Assembly: GCA_019695215.1 (NCBI GenBank)
Contig: JAIBAK010000006.1
Coordinates: 42,280-106,279, forward strand
DNA length: 64,000 nucleotides
Direction: 5' to 3'
DNA from: Bacteroidia bacterium
Lineage (GTDB): Bacteria > Bacteroidota > Bacteroidia > UKL13-3
Part shown: positions 8,109-17,322 of the stretch, piece by piece
Layout: each line of letters starts with the position of its first letter
How positions within the stretch are numbered: position 1 is the stretch's first letter
Translations under genes and position numbers: made by a program
Notes under the pieces: model-generated
The model's input: only the letters and a program-made list of their open reading frames with translations
What the model was told of the DNA's origin: nothing
Database searches by the model: none

Positions 8109-8882
8109 GTGAATTCAACTTTCCGTTTTTTATACTTATTTCTTTTGCCGGTATTGCTGTTTGTTTCATGCAGGCAAAGCCAACCCGATGCGCTGAAAGA
8201 AGATAAAAAGCACCTGTCGGGGGTTTGGTTAAACAAAACAGTGTTGGATGCCGCCTGCAAGCAAGGCCCTTATTTTGACAGTACGCTTTTTTGGAGTGCC
8301 ACTCAGCTCATCATCGACAGCAATCAGCCTAACATATGTATTATGGTGAATGATGATTTGGAACAAACTCCTTTTGCCCTCAGGTATGAAAAAAACCGGA
8401 TTTTATTGTTTGAACAGGGCTATACCGATTCCATTATTTTACAATACAACCGCGAAAAGGATTGCCTCATTATGCACGACCTGATGGCGAAAACAGATTT
8501 TGAGTTTGTGCGCGGGTTTGAAAAAAAAGATGCCTTTAAAAAACAACTCCGCTCTTGCTGGCTCAGCGGAAATTATACCGCTTTCTGGGGAAGTTTCAGG
8601 GATATGGATAATGGCAGCGGCAAAATTACTTTCTTAGATAACGGAAAAATAAACGGCTGGGATAAAGCCGACAGGTATGAGGTGTTTATAAACGGAGATT
8701 ATGCTTCTTTTGCCGATCATCCCTTAATAGCTTTGTACAAAGATTCTGCTGAAGAACTATATATCTGGAACAAACGGAGCGATACAGTTGAATTGTTTAA
8801 CCCGGTTACTTTATACAATGCAGGCGAGAAACCCTATTATGGAATGGGTACAAGCCGGGCTTTATTAATCAAAGAAAAATGA
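8109..8882 (+). CDS. Hypothetical lipoprotein
   Basis: 257 residues starting at GTG. A signal peptide ends in LLFVSC, so the mature protein should be a lipoprotein with Cys21 lipidated. I recognise no domain. The mature part looks like a lipocalin-type or repeated beta structure (HLSGVWLNKTVLDA early, SCWLSGNYTAFWGSFRDMD midway, both short W-x-G segments), which suggests two copies of a similar fold. Its stop overlaps the next start (ATGA), so it is translationally coupled to the NAD(P)HX repair enzyme, although a functional link is not obvious. Confidence 0.65.
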   Translation: MNSTFRFLYLFLLPVLLFVSCRQSQPDALKEDKKHLSGVWLNKTVLDAACKQGPYFDSTLFWSATQLIIDSNQPNICIMVNDDLEQTPFALRYEKNRILLFEQGYTDSIILQYNREKDCLIMHDLMAKTDFEFVRGFEKKDAFKKQLRSCWLSGNYTAFWGSFRDMDNGSGKITFLDNGKINGWDKADRYEVFINGDYASFADHPLIALYKDSAEELYIWNKRSDTVELFNPVTLYNAGEKPYYGMGTSRALLIKEK

Positions 8883-10411
8883 AACTGCTTCATACAGGAG
8901 AAATTCAGCAATGGGACCAGTTCACCATAAAAAATGAACCCATTACTTCGCTTGAATTAATGGAACGTGCAGCGGCAACATGCAGCCACTGGCTCATGCA
9001 GCATTATACAGATCAGGTACGGTTTTTAATTTTTTGCGGCACCGGAAATAATGGAGGAGACGGATTAGCTATTGCGCGCCACTTAGACAAAGCCCGTTAC
9101 AGGGTAGAGGTTTTTGTAATAGAAGGCAAACAACGAAGCCACGATTTTAAGCACGAACTCCGTTCGTGGGAAATGCAATTAGGCCAGAAAGTAAATTTGC
9201 TTAAAGGAAATGATTTCCCCGAAATAACGAAGGATGATATAGTGGTGGACGCCTTGTACGGAACGGGATTTAAAGGAGTGCTTTCGGGAGTAGCGGTGCA
9301 GTTGGTCAATTACCTCAATCAATCGGCTGCTCAGGTAATTTCGGTTGATGTGCCTTCAGGGTTAAACTGTGATGTAATTAAACAACCTGACGGAGCTGCA
9401 ATTGTGTGCGCTTCTGCTACGCTTACTTTTCAGGTACCTAAGTATGCATTTTTGTTTCCCGAAAACGGAAACTATACCGGCTTTGTGCATGTATTATCCA
9501 TTGGGTTGCATCCGGCATTTAAAACAGATGGAATACCACATACTTTTTATACCGATCTGAACGCTGCCCAGCTTTTGCATCGGCCACGAAAAAAGTTTTC
9601 GCATAAGGGAAATTTCGGACACGCATGGCTTATTGCCGGAAGTAAAGGGAAAATAGGCGCTGCCTTACTTGCCGCGCGCGCCTGCCTGCGCAGTGGTACG
9701 GGTTTGCTCACTGCGCATATCCCCTCCGGAACAAGTTCGTTGTTTCATCAGGTTGTTCCCGAAGCAATGACAGAGGAGGAGAACAGTGATTGCTTTACGG
9801 TATTTAATGAAAAGAACATGATAAGCTGTACTGCCATAGGTGCAGGGCCCGGATTGGGTACGCAGGAAGTTACCCAAAAGGCATTGCTGAAACTGCTTCA
9901 AACAGCAACTCAACCATTGGTGCTTGATGCCGATGCCCTGAATATAATTGCCGGTGCATGGGCAACGGGTGACGCAGTTAAATTACCCGAAGGAACTATT
10001 CTCACTCCTCACCCTAAAGAGTTTGAACGGCTGGCAGGTGTTTCGTCAGGTAGTGAAGAACGCATCAAATTGTTGCGAAAATTTGCCACTTCCCATAAGG
10101 TAATTGTAGTGCTTAAGGGAGCCAATACTGTGGTAGCCGATACCGAAGGAAATATTTATTTTAATGCATCCGGAAATGCTTCATTGGCAAAAGGAGGAAG
10201 CGGAGATGTTTTGTGCGGAATTATTCTTGGGTTGATTGCTTCGGGATACCCCCCGGTTCATGCGGCTTTAGTTGGGGTCTTTGTTCACGGACTGGCAGCC
10301 GACCTATGCATAGAACATATGGGAGTGGAAACCGTACTGGCAAGCGATATTATTGAAACATTGCCCAAAGCTTTCAGGCTTATTTCACTTCGTAACCGTA
10401 AAGACTCTTAA
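8879..10411 (+). CDS. nnr: Bifunctional NAD(P)H-hydrate epimerase / ADP-dependent NAD(P)H-hydrate dehydratase
   Basis: 510 residues. It repairs hydrated NADH and NADPH: the N-terminal YjeF_N epimerase domain (about 1-215) interconverts R and S forms, and the C-terminal ribokinase-like dehydratase (about 225-500) removes water using ADP. Seen: FCGTGNNGGDGLAIARHL in the first half; LVLDADALNIIAG, LTPHPKEFERL and AKGGSGDVLCGIILG in the second, the last holding the catalytic Asp. The fusion is the normal bacterial form. Its last 32 coding bases lie antisense to the end of the cyclophilin gene. Confidence 0.93.
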   Translation: MKLLHTGEIQQWDQFTIKNEPITSLELMERAAATCSHWLMQHYTDQVRFLIFCGTGNNGGDGLAIARHLDKARYRVEVFVIEGKQRSHDFKHELRSWEMQLGQKVNLLKGNDFPEITKDDIVVDALYGTGFKGVLSGVAVQLVNYLNQSAAQVISVDVPSGLNCDVIKQPDGAAIVCASATLTFQVPKYAFLFPENGNYTGFVHVLSIGLHPAFKTDGIPHTFYTDLNAAQLLHRPRKKFSHKGNFGHAWLIAGSKGKIGAALLAARACLRSGTGLLTAHIPSGTSSLFHQVVPEAMTEEENSDCFTVFNEKNMISCTAIGAGPGLGTQEVTQKALLKLLQTATQPLVLDADALNIIAGAWATGDAVKLPEGTILTPHPKEFERLAGVSSGSEERIKLLRKFATSHKVIVVLKGANTVVADTEGNIYFNASGNASLAKGGSGDVLCGIILGLIASGYPPVHAALVGVFVHGLAADLCIEHMGVETVLASDIIETLPKAFRLISLRNRKDS

Positions 10412-11015
10412 TTTCGCTTTTGGTTTTGTTCAGCACTTTCACCGTCATCGGAATATTGGTATAAGGTCTGCCTGCTCCGTTTTTGGGTTGTTTCACTATC
10501 GAATCGGCTACATTCATTCCTTTCATAATATACCCAAACACGGTATAGTTTCCGTTTAGCTGCTGTGTGGTTTGCTCGCTAAGCACTATATAAAACTGCG
10601 AACCATTTGATGCTTTTGCCGGATTATTATCACGGGCTGCACCCACCGCCCCGCGTATATGCTTAATTGAATCTACAAATTCAGCCGGAATGGTGTACCC
10701 CGGCCCACCGTTGCCATCGTTGTTCGGGTCGCTGTCTTTTGAATTGGGATCTCCACCCTGAATTACGAAATTATCCACGCAGCGGTGAAAGGTGGTATTA
10801 TCAAAAAAACCACTATCGGCTAATTTTAAAAAATTGCTGCGATGCTGAGGTGTTTCCTTATAAAGCCACATATACATTTTTCCAAATCCGGTACTTATTT
10901 CCACTACCTGTTCTTTTGCTTCGGGAACAGGATCAGGAGACGGGTCGTCTTTTTTTCCTGAGCAGGCAAAAATAATAGCGGCAACCGCCAGCGGAATCCA
11001 AATTAATTTATTCAT
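10380..11015 (-). CDS. Cyclophilin-type peptidyl-prolyl isomerase lipoprotein
   Basis: 211 residues. Signal with lipobox IIFAC, then a short acidic linker and a cyclophilin domain (about 38-200). FHRCVDNFVIQGGDP contains the active-site Arg, Phe and Gln, and SNGSQFYIVLSEQ follows as SQFFI-type strand. Expected role: prolyl isomerisation of exported proteins at the periplasmic face. The ATG overlaps the stop of the upstream epimerase gene by four bases, so the two are coupled. The 3' end overlaps nnr antisense by 32 bases. Confidence 0.9.
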   Translation of the reverse strand: MNKLIWIPLAVAAIIFACSGKKDDPSPDPVPEAKEQVVEISTGFGKMYMWLYKETPQHRSNFLKLADSGFFDNTTFHRCVDNFVIQGGDPNSKDSDPNNDGNGGPGYTIPAEFVDSIKHIRGAVGAARDNNPAKASNGSQFYIVLSEQTTQQLNGNYTVFGYIMKGMNVADSIVKQPKNGAGRPYTNIPMTVKVLNKTKSEIKSLYGYEVK

Positions 11016-12019
11016 AAAGGAAATTTTTGTGTTAAACGCAATACTCCGTTTTGCTCGCTAAGGTAATGGAAGGGTTCATTTTTTACAATCATAAAACCAT
11101 CTAAATCGGTAAAATCAACATCGTGACATAATTGCATGGCACTGGCAATACCCAGTGTGCTTTCTATCATGCAGCCAATCATGGTTTTTAATCCGGCCTG
11201 CCTCGCTTTGGTTAAAATATCTATCCCCTTAAGGTATCCGCCTGCTTTCATCAGTTTCATGTTCACTCCGTGAAACTGTTTGGCAATCTCACTCATTTCC
11301 GAATTATCAGTTACCGATTCGTCAGCAATAAACGGAAACGGACTTTTGGGTTTAGCGTAGAGGTAATCGGTTACACAATCGCTGGGCATTGGTTGCTCTA
11401 CAAAGGCTATGTTCAGGTGTTTTATTTTTTCAAGAAATAAAAGCAACTCATCGGCATCATCAAAGGCTTCATTGGGGTCAAGGTAAATACGGCCTTTGTA
11501 GGAGGCTCCCAACGCTTTCAGCGATTCTTCGCCCGAGTCTTTATTTACTTTTATTTTGATAGCTGAAAAACGACTTAAATTATTTGATGATAAAAATTCT
11601 CCTATCTGTTGGGGCTCCATAATCGGTATGGAATAACAGGTTTTTACTTCAGAAGGAGTTTTGATTCCTAATAGTTTATCAATGCTTTTACCCTGTGCGG
11701 CACATAAGTAATGCACAAATGCCGATTCAATTCCAAAACGAAGGGCATGAGGCAACGGAAGGCTGTCTAAAAAACGGCTGAAATTGGAAAGTGTGGGGTA
11801 GGTTCCCTGCACCCCGTTTTTAAACTCTCTGAAAAAAGCCTCAATCATCTCAGGTGTTTCTCCGTAGCGAATATTGGGAGCAATTTCTCCGGTTCCGCTA
11901 TGCCCTTTATTATCAGCTACCCTTAAAATAAAATTGGGCTTGTACTCCGAACTGTTGCGCGAGATAACCCAGGTATACTTTAATTCCAACCGCAAAGGCT
12001 CTAAACTCCACGTAAGCAT
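11012..12019 (-). CDS. Dipeptide epimerase (L-Ala-D/L-Glu epimerase-like), enolase superfamily
   Basis: 335 residues with the muconate lactonising subgroup layout: N-terminal capping domain with RYGETPE, then a barrel. Catalytic elements are in order: KIKVNKD (paired Lys), DPNEAF, EQPMP and ADES (three metal ligands), KLMKAGG (second-face Lys) and GCMIEST. Known relatives epimerise L-Ala-D-Glu from murein peptides; o-succinylbenzoate synthases share the fold, but no menaquinone genes are nearby, so epimerase is favoured. It is the upstream member of a two-gene leftward operon with the cyclophilin. Confidence 0.85.
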   Translation of the reverse strand: MLTWSLEPLRLELKYTWVISRNSSEYKPNFILRVADNKGHSGTGEIAPNIRYGETPEMIEAFFREFKNGVQGTYPTLSNFSRFLDSLPLPHALRFGIESAFVHYLCAAQGKSIDKLLGIKTPSEVKTCYSIPIMEPQQIGEFLSSNNLSRFSAIKIKVNKDSGEESLKALGASYKGRIYLDPNEAFDDADELLLFLEKIKHLNIAFVEQPMPSDCVTDYLYAKPKSPFPFIADESVTDNSEMSEIAKQFHGVNMKLMKAGGYLKGIDILTKARQAGLKTMIGCMIESTLGIASAMQLCHDVDFTDLDGFMIVKNEPFHYLSEQNGVLRLTQKFPL

Positions 12020-12083
12020 ATGATTTCGCTTTTATTAATAGTTAAAAAGCCAAAAATGCACTTAATTTTTAAAATGCCTTCCC

Positions 12084-12091
12084 TATATTTG
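12084..12091 (+). promoter_or_regulatory. -7 box TATATTTG
   Basis: TAnnTTTG match 19 bases before the ATG at 12111; short 5' leader predicted. Confidence 0.5.
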
Positions 12092-12110
12092 TTCACTTCT
12101 GCACATCGCA

Positions 12111-12854
12111 ATGAGCAACAGAAAAAAATACGTAAGCGAACTTTTAATGGAAAATCACCGCTATGCTGCAGTGATGTTTCAGCATGGTATTGATTTCTTT
12201 GATCACTTGGATCAAACCTTAGATGAGGTGTGCCGAACCAAGCAGGTGAGTATTGATAAAATTTACGACCAGTTGGCCCGCACCGAAGTTTTGTTCAGGC
12301 ATATGGAAGAAGATTTCAGGCATTATTCGCCCGGACGATTATGTTCCTACCTGCAACGCAGTCATCACAATTATTCGCAGGTGATGTTGCCAATAATACA
12401 ACATCATATTGAGCGCACCGCCCGTCATTACGGAAAGGAATATCCACACCTGCACCTGCTCAGCAATATATTTGATACTTTTCGCAGAGATTTCCTCATT
12501 CACATAGGTTATGAAAACAAAGTAGTGTTTCCGTATATCAAAAAACTGGAACACCATACCATGCAGTTTGCACATGATTTTCTGCTGCAGGTAAAAGAGT
12601 TTACGTTAGATACATTTATTCTGCGCCATGCCCACGATGATGATGATATGTTGTTAATACGCAGTCTTACCAATCAGTTTAAAACCGACAGTAACGATCA
12701 TATTGCTTACCGCATTCTCATTAAAGAGCTGGAAGATTTTGAACAGGACCTGAAACTGCATAGCCTCATCGAAGAAAAAATTCTTATTCCCAAAGCACAA
12801 AAATTTGAGCAGTTGCTCAAAAAGAAAGTGCAGGAAATGGTAAGGATGAATTAA
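12111..12854 (+). CDS. RIC/YtfE-like di-iron (hemerythrin-like) protein
   Basis: 247 residues, helical and rich in His and Glu. MENHRYAAVMFQHGIDFF resembles the N-terminal ScdA/DUF542 segment, but the usual Cys pair that follows GIDF is missing (FDHLDQ here). The remainder is a hemerythrin-like four-helix bundle with candidate iron ligands in SHHNYSQ, QHHIERT, HIGYENKVVFP, RHAHDDDD and HSLIEEKILIP. Characterised relatives repair iron-sulfur clusters after nitric oxide or oxidative damage. No nitrosative-stress gene is adjacent. It is monocistronic and ends at a strong hairpin. Confidence 0.75.
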   Translation: MSNRKKYVSELLMENHRYAAVMFQHGIDFFDHLDQTLDEVCRTKQVSIDKIYDQLARTEVLFRHMEEDFRHYSPGRLCSYLQRSHHNYSQVMLPIIQHHIERTARHYGKEYPHLHLLSNIFDTFRRDFLIHIGYENKVVFPYIKKLEHHTMQFAHDFLLQVKEFTLDTFILRHAHDDDDMLLIRSLTNQFKTDSNDHIAYRILIKELEDFEQDLKLHSLIEEKILIPKAQKFEQLLKKKVQEMVRMN

Positions 12855-12885
12855 TCCCTGAATCAACAAGTTTTACGTAACAAAA

Positions 12886-12910
12886 AAATCCCCCGCAGGG
12901 CGGAGGATTT
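12886..12910. terminator. Bidirectional terminator hairpin
   Basis: Arms AAATCCCCCGC and GCGGAGGATTT (one C-A mismatch) around a three-base loop, preceded by an A-run. It sits between two convergent genes and can serve both. Confidence 0.75.
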
Positions 12911-12934
12911 GCTATGTTCTGTATAGAATTACAA

Positions 12935-13477
12935 TCAGGCTTTAACGGCTACCGGTTTGCGGTATGCAATAAAGTACCAGGTGCCAAACATCAGCGATGA
13001 ATAAAATAAATCACCCACTAATGTCCATTTATAAAACGGAATGGCATTGTAATAACTCAGCATTAATCCGTTAAAAGTGCGCGGATACAATGATAAATCC
13101 TGATACAGGTAGGCGAAATTGGTAAGCAGGAAAAACGCAAGCGAAGCAGCTACCGTTCTGCCCAGTACCTGCTGTACCGAAAATTTATTATTTAACCCGA
13201 AACCAATGGCTGCTGTTAGCAGCATGGCAGCATACACCGGCAAAAACTGCCCTTTGGTTAAATACTCCATATAAATGGGGTCGCTGTTTTTAAGTCCCAT
13301 TAATATATCGGCTGCAAGCATGGCTATTACCGGAACCACAAAAGCTAACCTGCGGCTTAAAAATGCTCCGCTAAAAAGGGCAAGGGCCGCTACCGGAGTA
13401 AAATTGTTGTGTACAGGGAACAGGCGGCTTAAAGCGGCCAGTACCACCAAGGCAATAAGGATATATACTTTCTTCAT
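12935..13477 (-). CDS. DUF6580-like membrane protein (ECF S-component-like)
   Basis: 180 residues from ATG 13477 (MKKVYI). An upstream ATG at 13492 is also in frame but lies about at the predicted transcription start. About five membrane segments. FPVHNNFTPVAALALFSGAF and VIAMLAADILMG are characteristic of the DUF6580 group, small membrane proteins resembling ECF vitamin-uptake S components. No energising module is nearby and no substrate can be named. The minus-strand TACCTTCG at 13499-13506 is the likely -7 box. Confidence 0.7.
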   Translation of the reverse strand: MKKVYILIALVVLAALSRLFPVHNNFTPVAALALFSGAFLSRRLAFVVPVIAMLAADILMGLKNSDPIYMEYLTKGQFLPVYAAMLLTAAIGFGLNNKFSVQQVLGRTVAASLAFFLLTNFAYLYQDLSLYPRTFNGLMLSYYNAIPFYKWTLVGDLFYSSLMFGTWYFIAYRKPVAVKA

Positions 13478-13640
13478 ACGTGTGTAAAACAAGTGTTGCG
13501 AAGGTAAGGGACGGAACTAAATTGAGCAAACAAAGAATTCACCCTGCTTTCCACAATTTGCTTTAATCCTGAAAACAAACAAGTTTGTCGGATATGGTCT
13601 GTGATTCATATGAATGCCCCGGCCTGCGCCATGCTTTTTC

Positions 13641-13671
13641 TTGACTATGGGGGTGTATTGTCCTAATTTCG
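13641..13671 (+). promoter_or_regulatory. Promoter for the M16 protease gene
   Basis: TTG at 13641-13643 and TAATTTCG at 13664-13671, separated by 20 bases: the expected -33/-7 spacing for the Bacteroidota primary sigma factor. One of the few in this window with a convincing -33 element. Confidence 0.55.
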
Positions 13672-13693
13672 TTCCCTGCAAACTAATAAATTT

Positions 13694-16561
13694 ATGCATA
13701 ATATGAGAAAATTTTCCTCGCTTTTGCTCTCGGTACTTTTTATGGGTACCACGGCTTTTGCCCAGCAAAAAGCGGCTACTCCCGCACTTTCGGCACCGGT
13801 GGCCACTACCACCAACGGCCCCGTTTTAATTGAAAAAATTGAAAAGAAAGATGGCGAAATTGTTATCCCTTACGAAAAGTGGAAACTCCCCAACGGACTG
13901 ATTGTGTTTCTTCATGAAGACCACTCGGATCCGATTGTACACGTAAATGTTACTTACCGTGTGGGTTCAAACCGCGAGGTAGCCGGCCGCACCGGATTTG
14001 CCCACTTCTTTGAGCACATGATGTTTCAGGGATCAGATCATATTGCTGACGAGGAACATATTAAAATAGTAGAAAGCGTAGGAGGTGATATGAATGGAAC
14101 CACTGACCGCGACCGTACCAACTATTTTGAAACCATGCCAAGTAATTACCTCGAAACAGCTCTTTGGTTAGAAAGCGACCGTATGGGCTTTTTGCTTGAT
14201 GCCGTTACCAAAAAGAAATTCGAAAGCCAGCGCGATGCGGTTAAAAATGAAAAAGGACAGGGTATTAATGCCCCTTACGGAAGAGTAGAAGAACTGGTAG
14301 CTTCTAACCTTTATCCGCAGGGACATCCATACAGCTGGACCACCATTGGATACCTGGAAGATTTGAACGCAGCTACGGTAGAGGATTTAAAAAACTTTTT
14401 TCTTCGCTGGTACGGACCCAACAATGCCATATTAACTGTAGCCGGGGATATTAATCCTCAGGAAACATTAAAGCTGATTGAAAAATACTTTGGCAGCATT
14501 AACCGCGGACCGGAAGTAAAAAAACTGCGTGTAGATCCTTTTTACCTGCCCGATGACCGTTATGCCTCATACACCGACCGTGTGTATATTCCGTTGTTTC
14601 AGGTGGTGTATCCATCGGTAAAAAATTACGATGCCGATGAACCCGCACTCGATTTACTGGCAAGTATTCTTGGAAACGGAAACAGCTCACCTTTCTATAA
14701 AAATTTAGTAAAAACAGAACGTGCCCTTCAGGCAAGTGTATTTAATCCGTGTGGCGAACTTGGAGGAGAATTTACCATTCAGATTGCCGGAAATTACGGA
14801 ACTCCGCTTGATAGTGTAAAAGTATGGCTCACCGAAACATTCGGACAATTTGAAAAAGCCGGAATAAGTGATGACCAACTGCAGCGCGCCAAGGCAATGA
14901 TGGAAGCACAACTGATTGGAGGCTTTGAAAGTATTGCCGGACGTGCATCGCAACTTGCTTCATGGGAATACCTGGTAGGCCGCACCTGGAATATTGGTGA
15001 TGAACTAAAGCGTTACAACAAGGTAACCAAAGAAGACATTATGCGCGTGTACAACAAATACATTAAAGGAAGAAATAAACTAATCGTATCTGTTTATCCC
15101 GCCATTCCCGGTGTTGAAAACGAAGAGTACAAAGAGCCAAAAGTTACCGGTGGTTCTATGAACACGCCTGCCGAATACAATGGATTAGTATATAATAAAC
15201 CCAAAGATAATTTCGATCGCAGCAAACGCCCTGTGGCAGGCCAGGCTAAATTACCTGTGGTGCCTAAATACTATACCTCAAAATTTGATAACGGATTAAA
15301 ATTAATAGGAACTCAAAGTAATGAGCAGCCTGTTGTAACCATGATTTTACGTTTGGAAGGCGGCCACTTATTAGATGCCGAAGGGAAACACGGAACAGCG
15401 GTAATTACTGCCGACATGATGAATGAGGCTACTAAAAACTTCAGCTCTGAAGCCATGAGTGACGAATTGGATAAATTAGGAAGTTCAATCAGTTTCTCAG
15501 CCGACCAGATGTCGACTACCATAGTGGTGCGCTGCCTTAAAAAGAATTCAGCCGCCACGCTAAAACTGTTAGAGGAAAAATTGATGAATCCTAAATTTAG
15601 TGAGGATGATTTTAAGCGCCTCAAAAAGCAAATGCAGCAATTGGTAAAACAGCAAAACAGCAGTGCTGGTTATATGGCACAAACGGCTTTCCGTATGTTA
15701 ATGCTTGGAAATAATGTGTACGGAACTCCGGCCTTAGGTACCGAAAAATCAATTAAAGCCATTGAACTGAAAGATGTGCAGGCTTATTACAGCAGCTTTT
15801 ACTCGCCAGCCATGGCATCGGTAACCGTAGTAGGTGATATTACCGAACAGGAGGTAATGACTCAGTTAGGTTTCCTCAAATCATGGGCAGGCAAATCATA
15901 TACTATTCCGGCTTTACCGGCAACCCCTCAATATGAAGCCACTCAGGTTTACCTGATGGATAAACCGGGAGCACCTCAATCGCAAATACGTATTGGAATA
16001 ATGGCAATGGCTTATGATTTCAACGGAGATTATTACCGCGGACGTTTAACCAATTACATGCTGGGCGGTGCCTTTAACAGCCGCATAAACCTCAATCTTC
16101 GCGAAGACAAAGGGTACTCTTACGGATGTTATTCTTCGTTTCAGGCAAATAAATATTACGGAACATTTTCGGCCGGTGGAAGTGTGCGCACCAATGCCAC
16201 CGATAGCGCTTTAACCGAGTTTTTCAAAGAGATTAAAAATTACCGTGAAGGCGGCATCACCAATGATGATGTAAAAAATACGCAAAGTTCCATCATTCTG
16301 GGCGAAGCTTTAGATTATGAAACATCATTCCAGAAAGCAGGATTTTTGAGTCAGATTTTATTGTATAACCTTCCGGCAGATTACAATGCACAGCAAAATC
16401 AGATTTTGAGCAATATTACCCGCGATAATATGCTGGCTATTGCCAAAAAATACCTTGTGCTCGAAAAAATGATTGTGGTAGTGGTGGGAGATAAGGCTAA
16501 GATTAAGAAACCCGTTTCTAACCTGAACCTTGGCAAAATTATCGATTACAAATTGGAATAA
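13694..16561 (+). CDS. M16 (pitrilysin-family) zinc protease, two tandem M16 domains, exported
   Basis: 955 residues (ATG at 13703, MRKFSSLL, is an equally good start). A signal peptide ends at AFAQ. The first M16 domain has the inverted zinc motif HFFEH at 104-108, with further Glu residues about 75 positions on. The second half (from about residue 525) repeats the fold without HxxEH and carries the R/Y substrate-binding block NLREDKGYSYG. This is the M16B-type clamshell protease in one chain, located in the periplasm. It has its own promoter and a strong downstream terminator. Confidence 0.93.
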   Translation: MHNMRKFSSLLLSVLFMGTTAFAQQKAATPALSAPVATTTNGPVLIEKIEKKDGEIVIPYEKWKLPNGLIVFLHEDHSDPIVHVNVTYRVGSNREVAGRTGFAHFFEHMMFQGSDHIADEEHIKIVESVGGDMNGTTDRDRTNYFETMPSNYLETALWLESDRMGFLLDAVTKKKFESQRDAVKNEKGQGINAPYGRVEELVASNLYPQGHPYSWTTIGYLEDLNAATVEDLKNFFLRWYGPNNAILTVAGDINPQETLKLIEKYFGSINRGPEVKKLRVDPFYLPDDRYASYTDRVYIPLFQVVYPSVKNYDADEPALDLLASILGNGNSSPFYKNLVKTERALQASVFNPCGELGGEFTIQIAGNYGTPLDSVKVWLTETFGQFEKAGISDDQLQRAKAMMEAQLIGGFESIAGRASQLASWEYLVGRTWNIGDELKRYNKVTKEDIMRVYNKYIKGRNKLIVSVYPAIPGVENEEYKEPKVTGGSMNTPAEYNGLVYNKPKDNFDRSKRPVAGQAKLPVVPKYYTSKFDNGLKLIGTQSNEQPVVTMILRLEGGHLLDAEGKHGTAVITADMMNEATKNFSSEAMSDELDKLGSSISFSADQMSTTIVVRCLKKNSAATLKLLEEKLMNPKFSEDDFKRLKKQMQQLVKQQNSSAGYMAQTAFRMLMLGNNVYGTPALGTEKSIKAIELKDVQAYYSSFYSPAMASVTVVGDITEQEVMTQLGFLKSWAGKSYTIPALPATPQYEATQVYLMDKPGAPQSQIRIGIMAMAYDFNGDYYRGRLTNYMLGGAFNSRINLNLREDKGYSYGCYSSFQANKYYGTFSAGGSVRTNATDSALTEFFKEIKNYREGGITNDDVKNTQSSIILGEALDYETSFQKAGFLSQILLYNLPADYNAQQNQILSNITRDNMLAIAKKYLVLEKMIVVVVGDKAKIKKPVSNLNLGKIIDYKLE

Positions 16562-16585
16562 GTTTAATAGTAACAATGAGCCTGA

Positions 16586-16624
16586 AACCCCGTCAGATTA
16601 ACCTTTGGCGGGGTTTTTATTTTG
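16586..16624 (+). terminator. Intrinsic terminator after the M16 gene
   Basis: Arms AACCCCGTCA and TGGCGGGGTT (one G-U pair) with a ten-base loop, followed by TTTATTTT. Confidence 0.85.
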
Positions 16625-16651
16625 AGTAGCGGGTGTAAATATGCATATTTG
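16622..16651 (+). promoter_or_regulatory. Promoter for dedA-like gene
   Basis: TTG at 16622-16624 and CATATTTG at 16644-16651, 19 bases apart. The -7 box has one mismatch at its first base. Overlaps the T-tract of the preceding terminator. Confidence 0.4.
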
Positions 16652-16668
16652 TACAGAGCAAATAAAAG

Positions 16669-17322
16669 GTGACCGAGCTATTCGATTTTATAAAACATCT
16701 GGTAAATCCTGAATCAATTCTTCACTATGGCGGAATGGTGCTGCTTTTTGTGGTGATTTTTGCCGAGAACGGAGTATTCTTCGGCTTCTTCCTTCCGGGC
16801 GATTCCTTATTGTTTACAGCAGGCCTGCTATGTGCCACCGGTATTATTCACGATCCGGTTGAAGTGGTACTGCTGGTTATCAGCATTGCCTCGGTACTTG
16901 GTTATTCTTTCGGGTATTACTTCGGGCACAAAACGGGTAAGGCATTGCTCAACCGTCCGGATAGTATGTTCTTTAAAAAGAAACATATTGAAGTAGCACG
17001 TACCTATTATGATAAATATGGAGGAAAAACATTAATCATCGGCCGCTTTCTCCCCATAGTGCGCACCTTTGCACCCATACTTGCCGGCATCATCAATATG
17101 GATATGAAGCGGTTTATGCTCATCAATATAATAGGCGCTGTTTTATGGCCCTTAGTGGTGGTAAATGCCGGTTATTTTCTGGGCAAAATGGTTCCTAATG
17201 CAAGAGACTACCTTAGTTACGTAATTGTATTGATGGTGATTGTAACGGCAATTCCTATTGTAAACGCGTATAATAATAAGAAGAAAAGTAAGGCTCAGTC
17301 TGAAGAAAGTTCCTCAGGCTAA
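16669..17322 (+). CDS. DedA family membrane protein
   Basis: 217 residues from GTG 16669, preceded by AAAAGG. Four to five membrane segments. Family motifs are clear: FFGFFLPGDSLLFTAGLL early, FGYYFGHKTGK midway, and GRFLPIVRTFAPILAG, whose Arg residues are needed in characterised members. DedA proteins act in lipid-carrier scrambling and proton-dependent membrane homeostasis. The tail is Lys/Ser-rich and cytoplasmic. Its stop overlaps the convergent ClC gene stop by four bases, leaving no room for a separate terminator. Confidence 0.9.
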   Translation: MTELFDFIKHLVNPESILHYGGMVLLFVVIFAENGVFFGFFLPGDSLLFTAGLLCATGIIHDPVEVVLLVISIASVLGYSFGYYFGHKTGKALLNRPDSMFFKKKHIEVARTYYDKYGGKTLIIGRFLPIVRTFAPILAGIINMDMKRFMLINIIGAVLWPLVVVNAGYFLGKMVPNARDYLSYVIVLMVIVTAIPIVNAYNNKKKSKAQSEESSSG

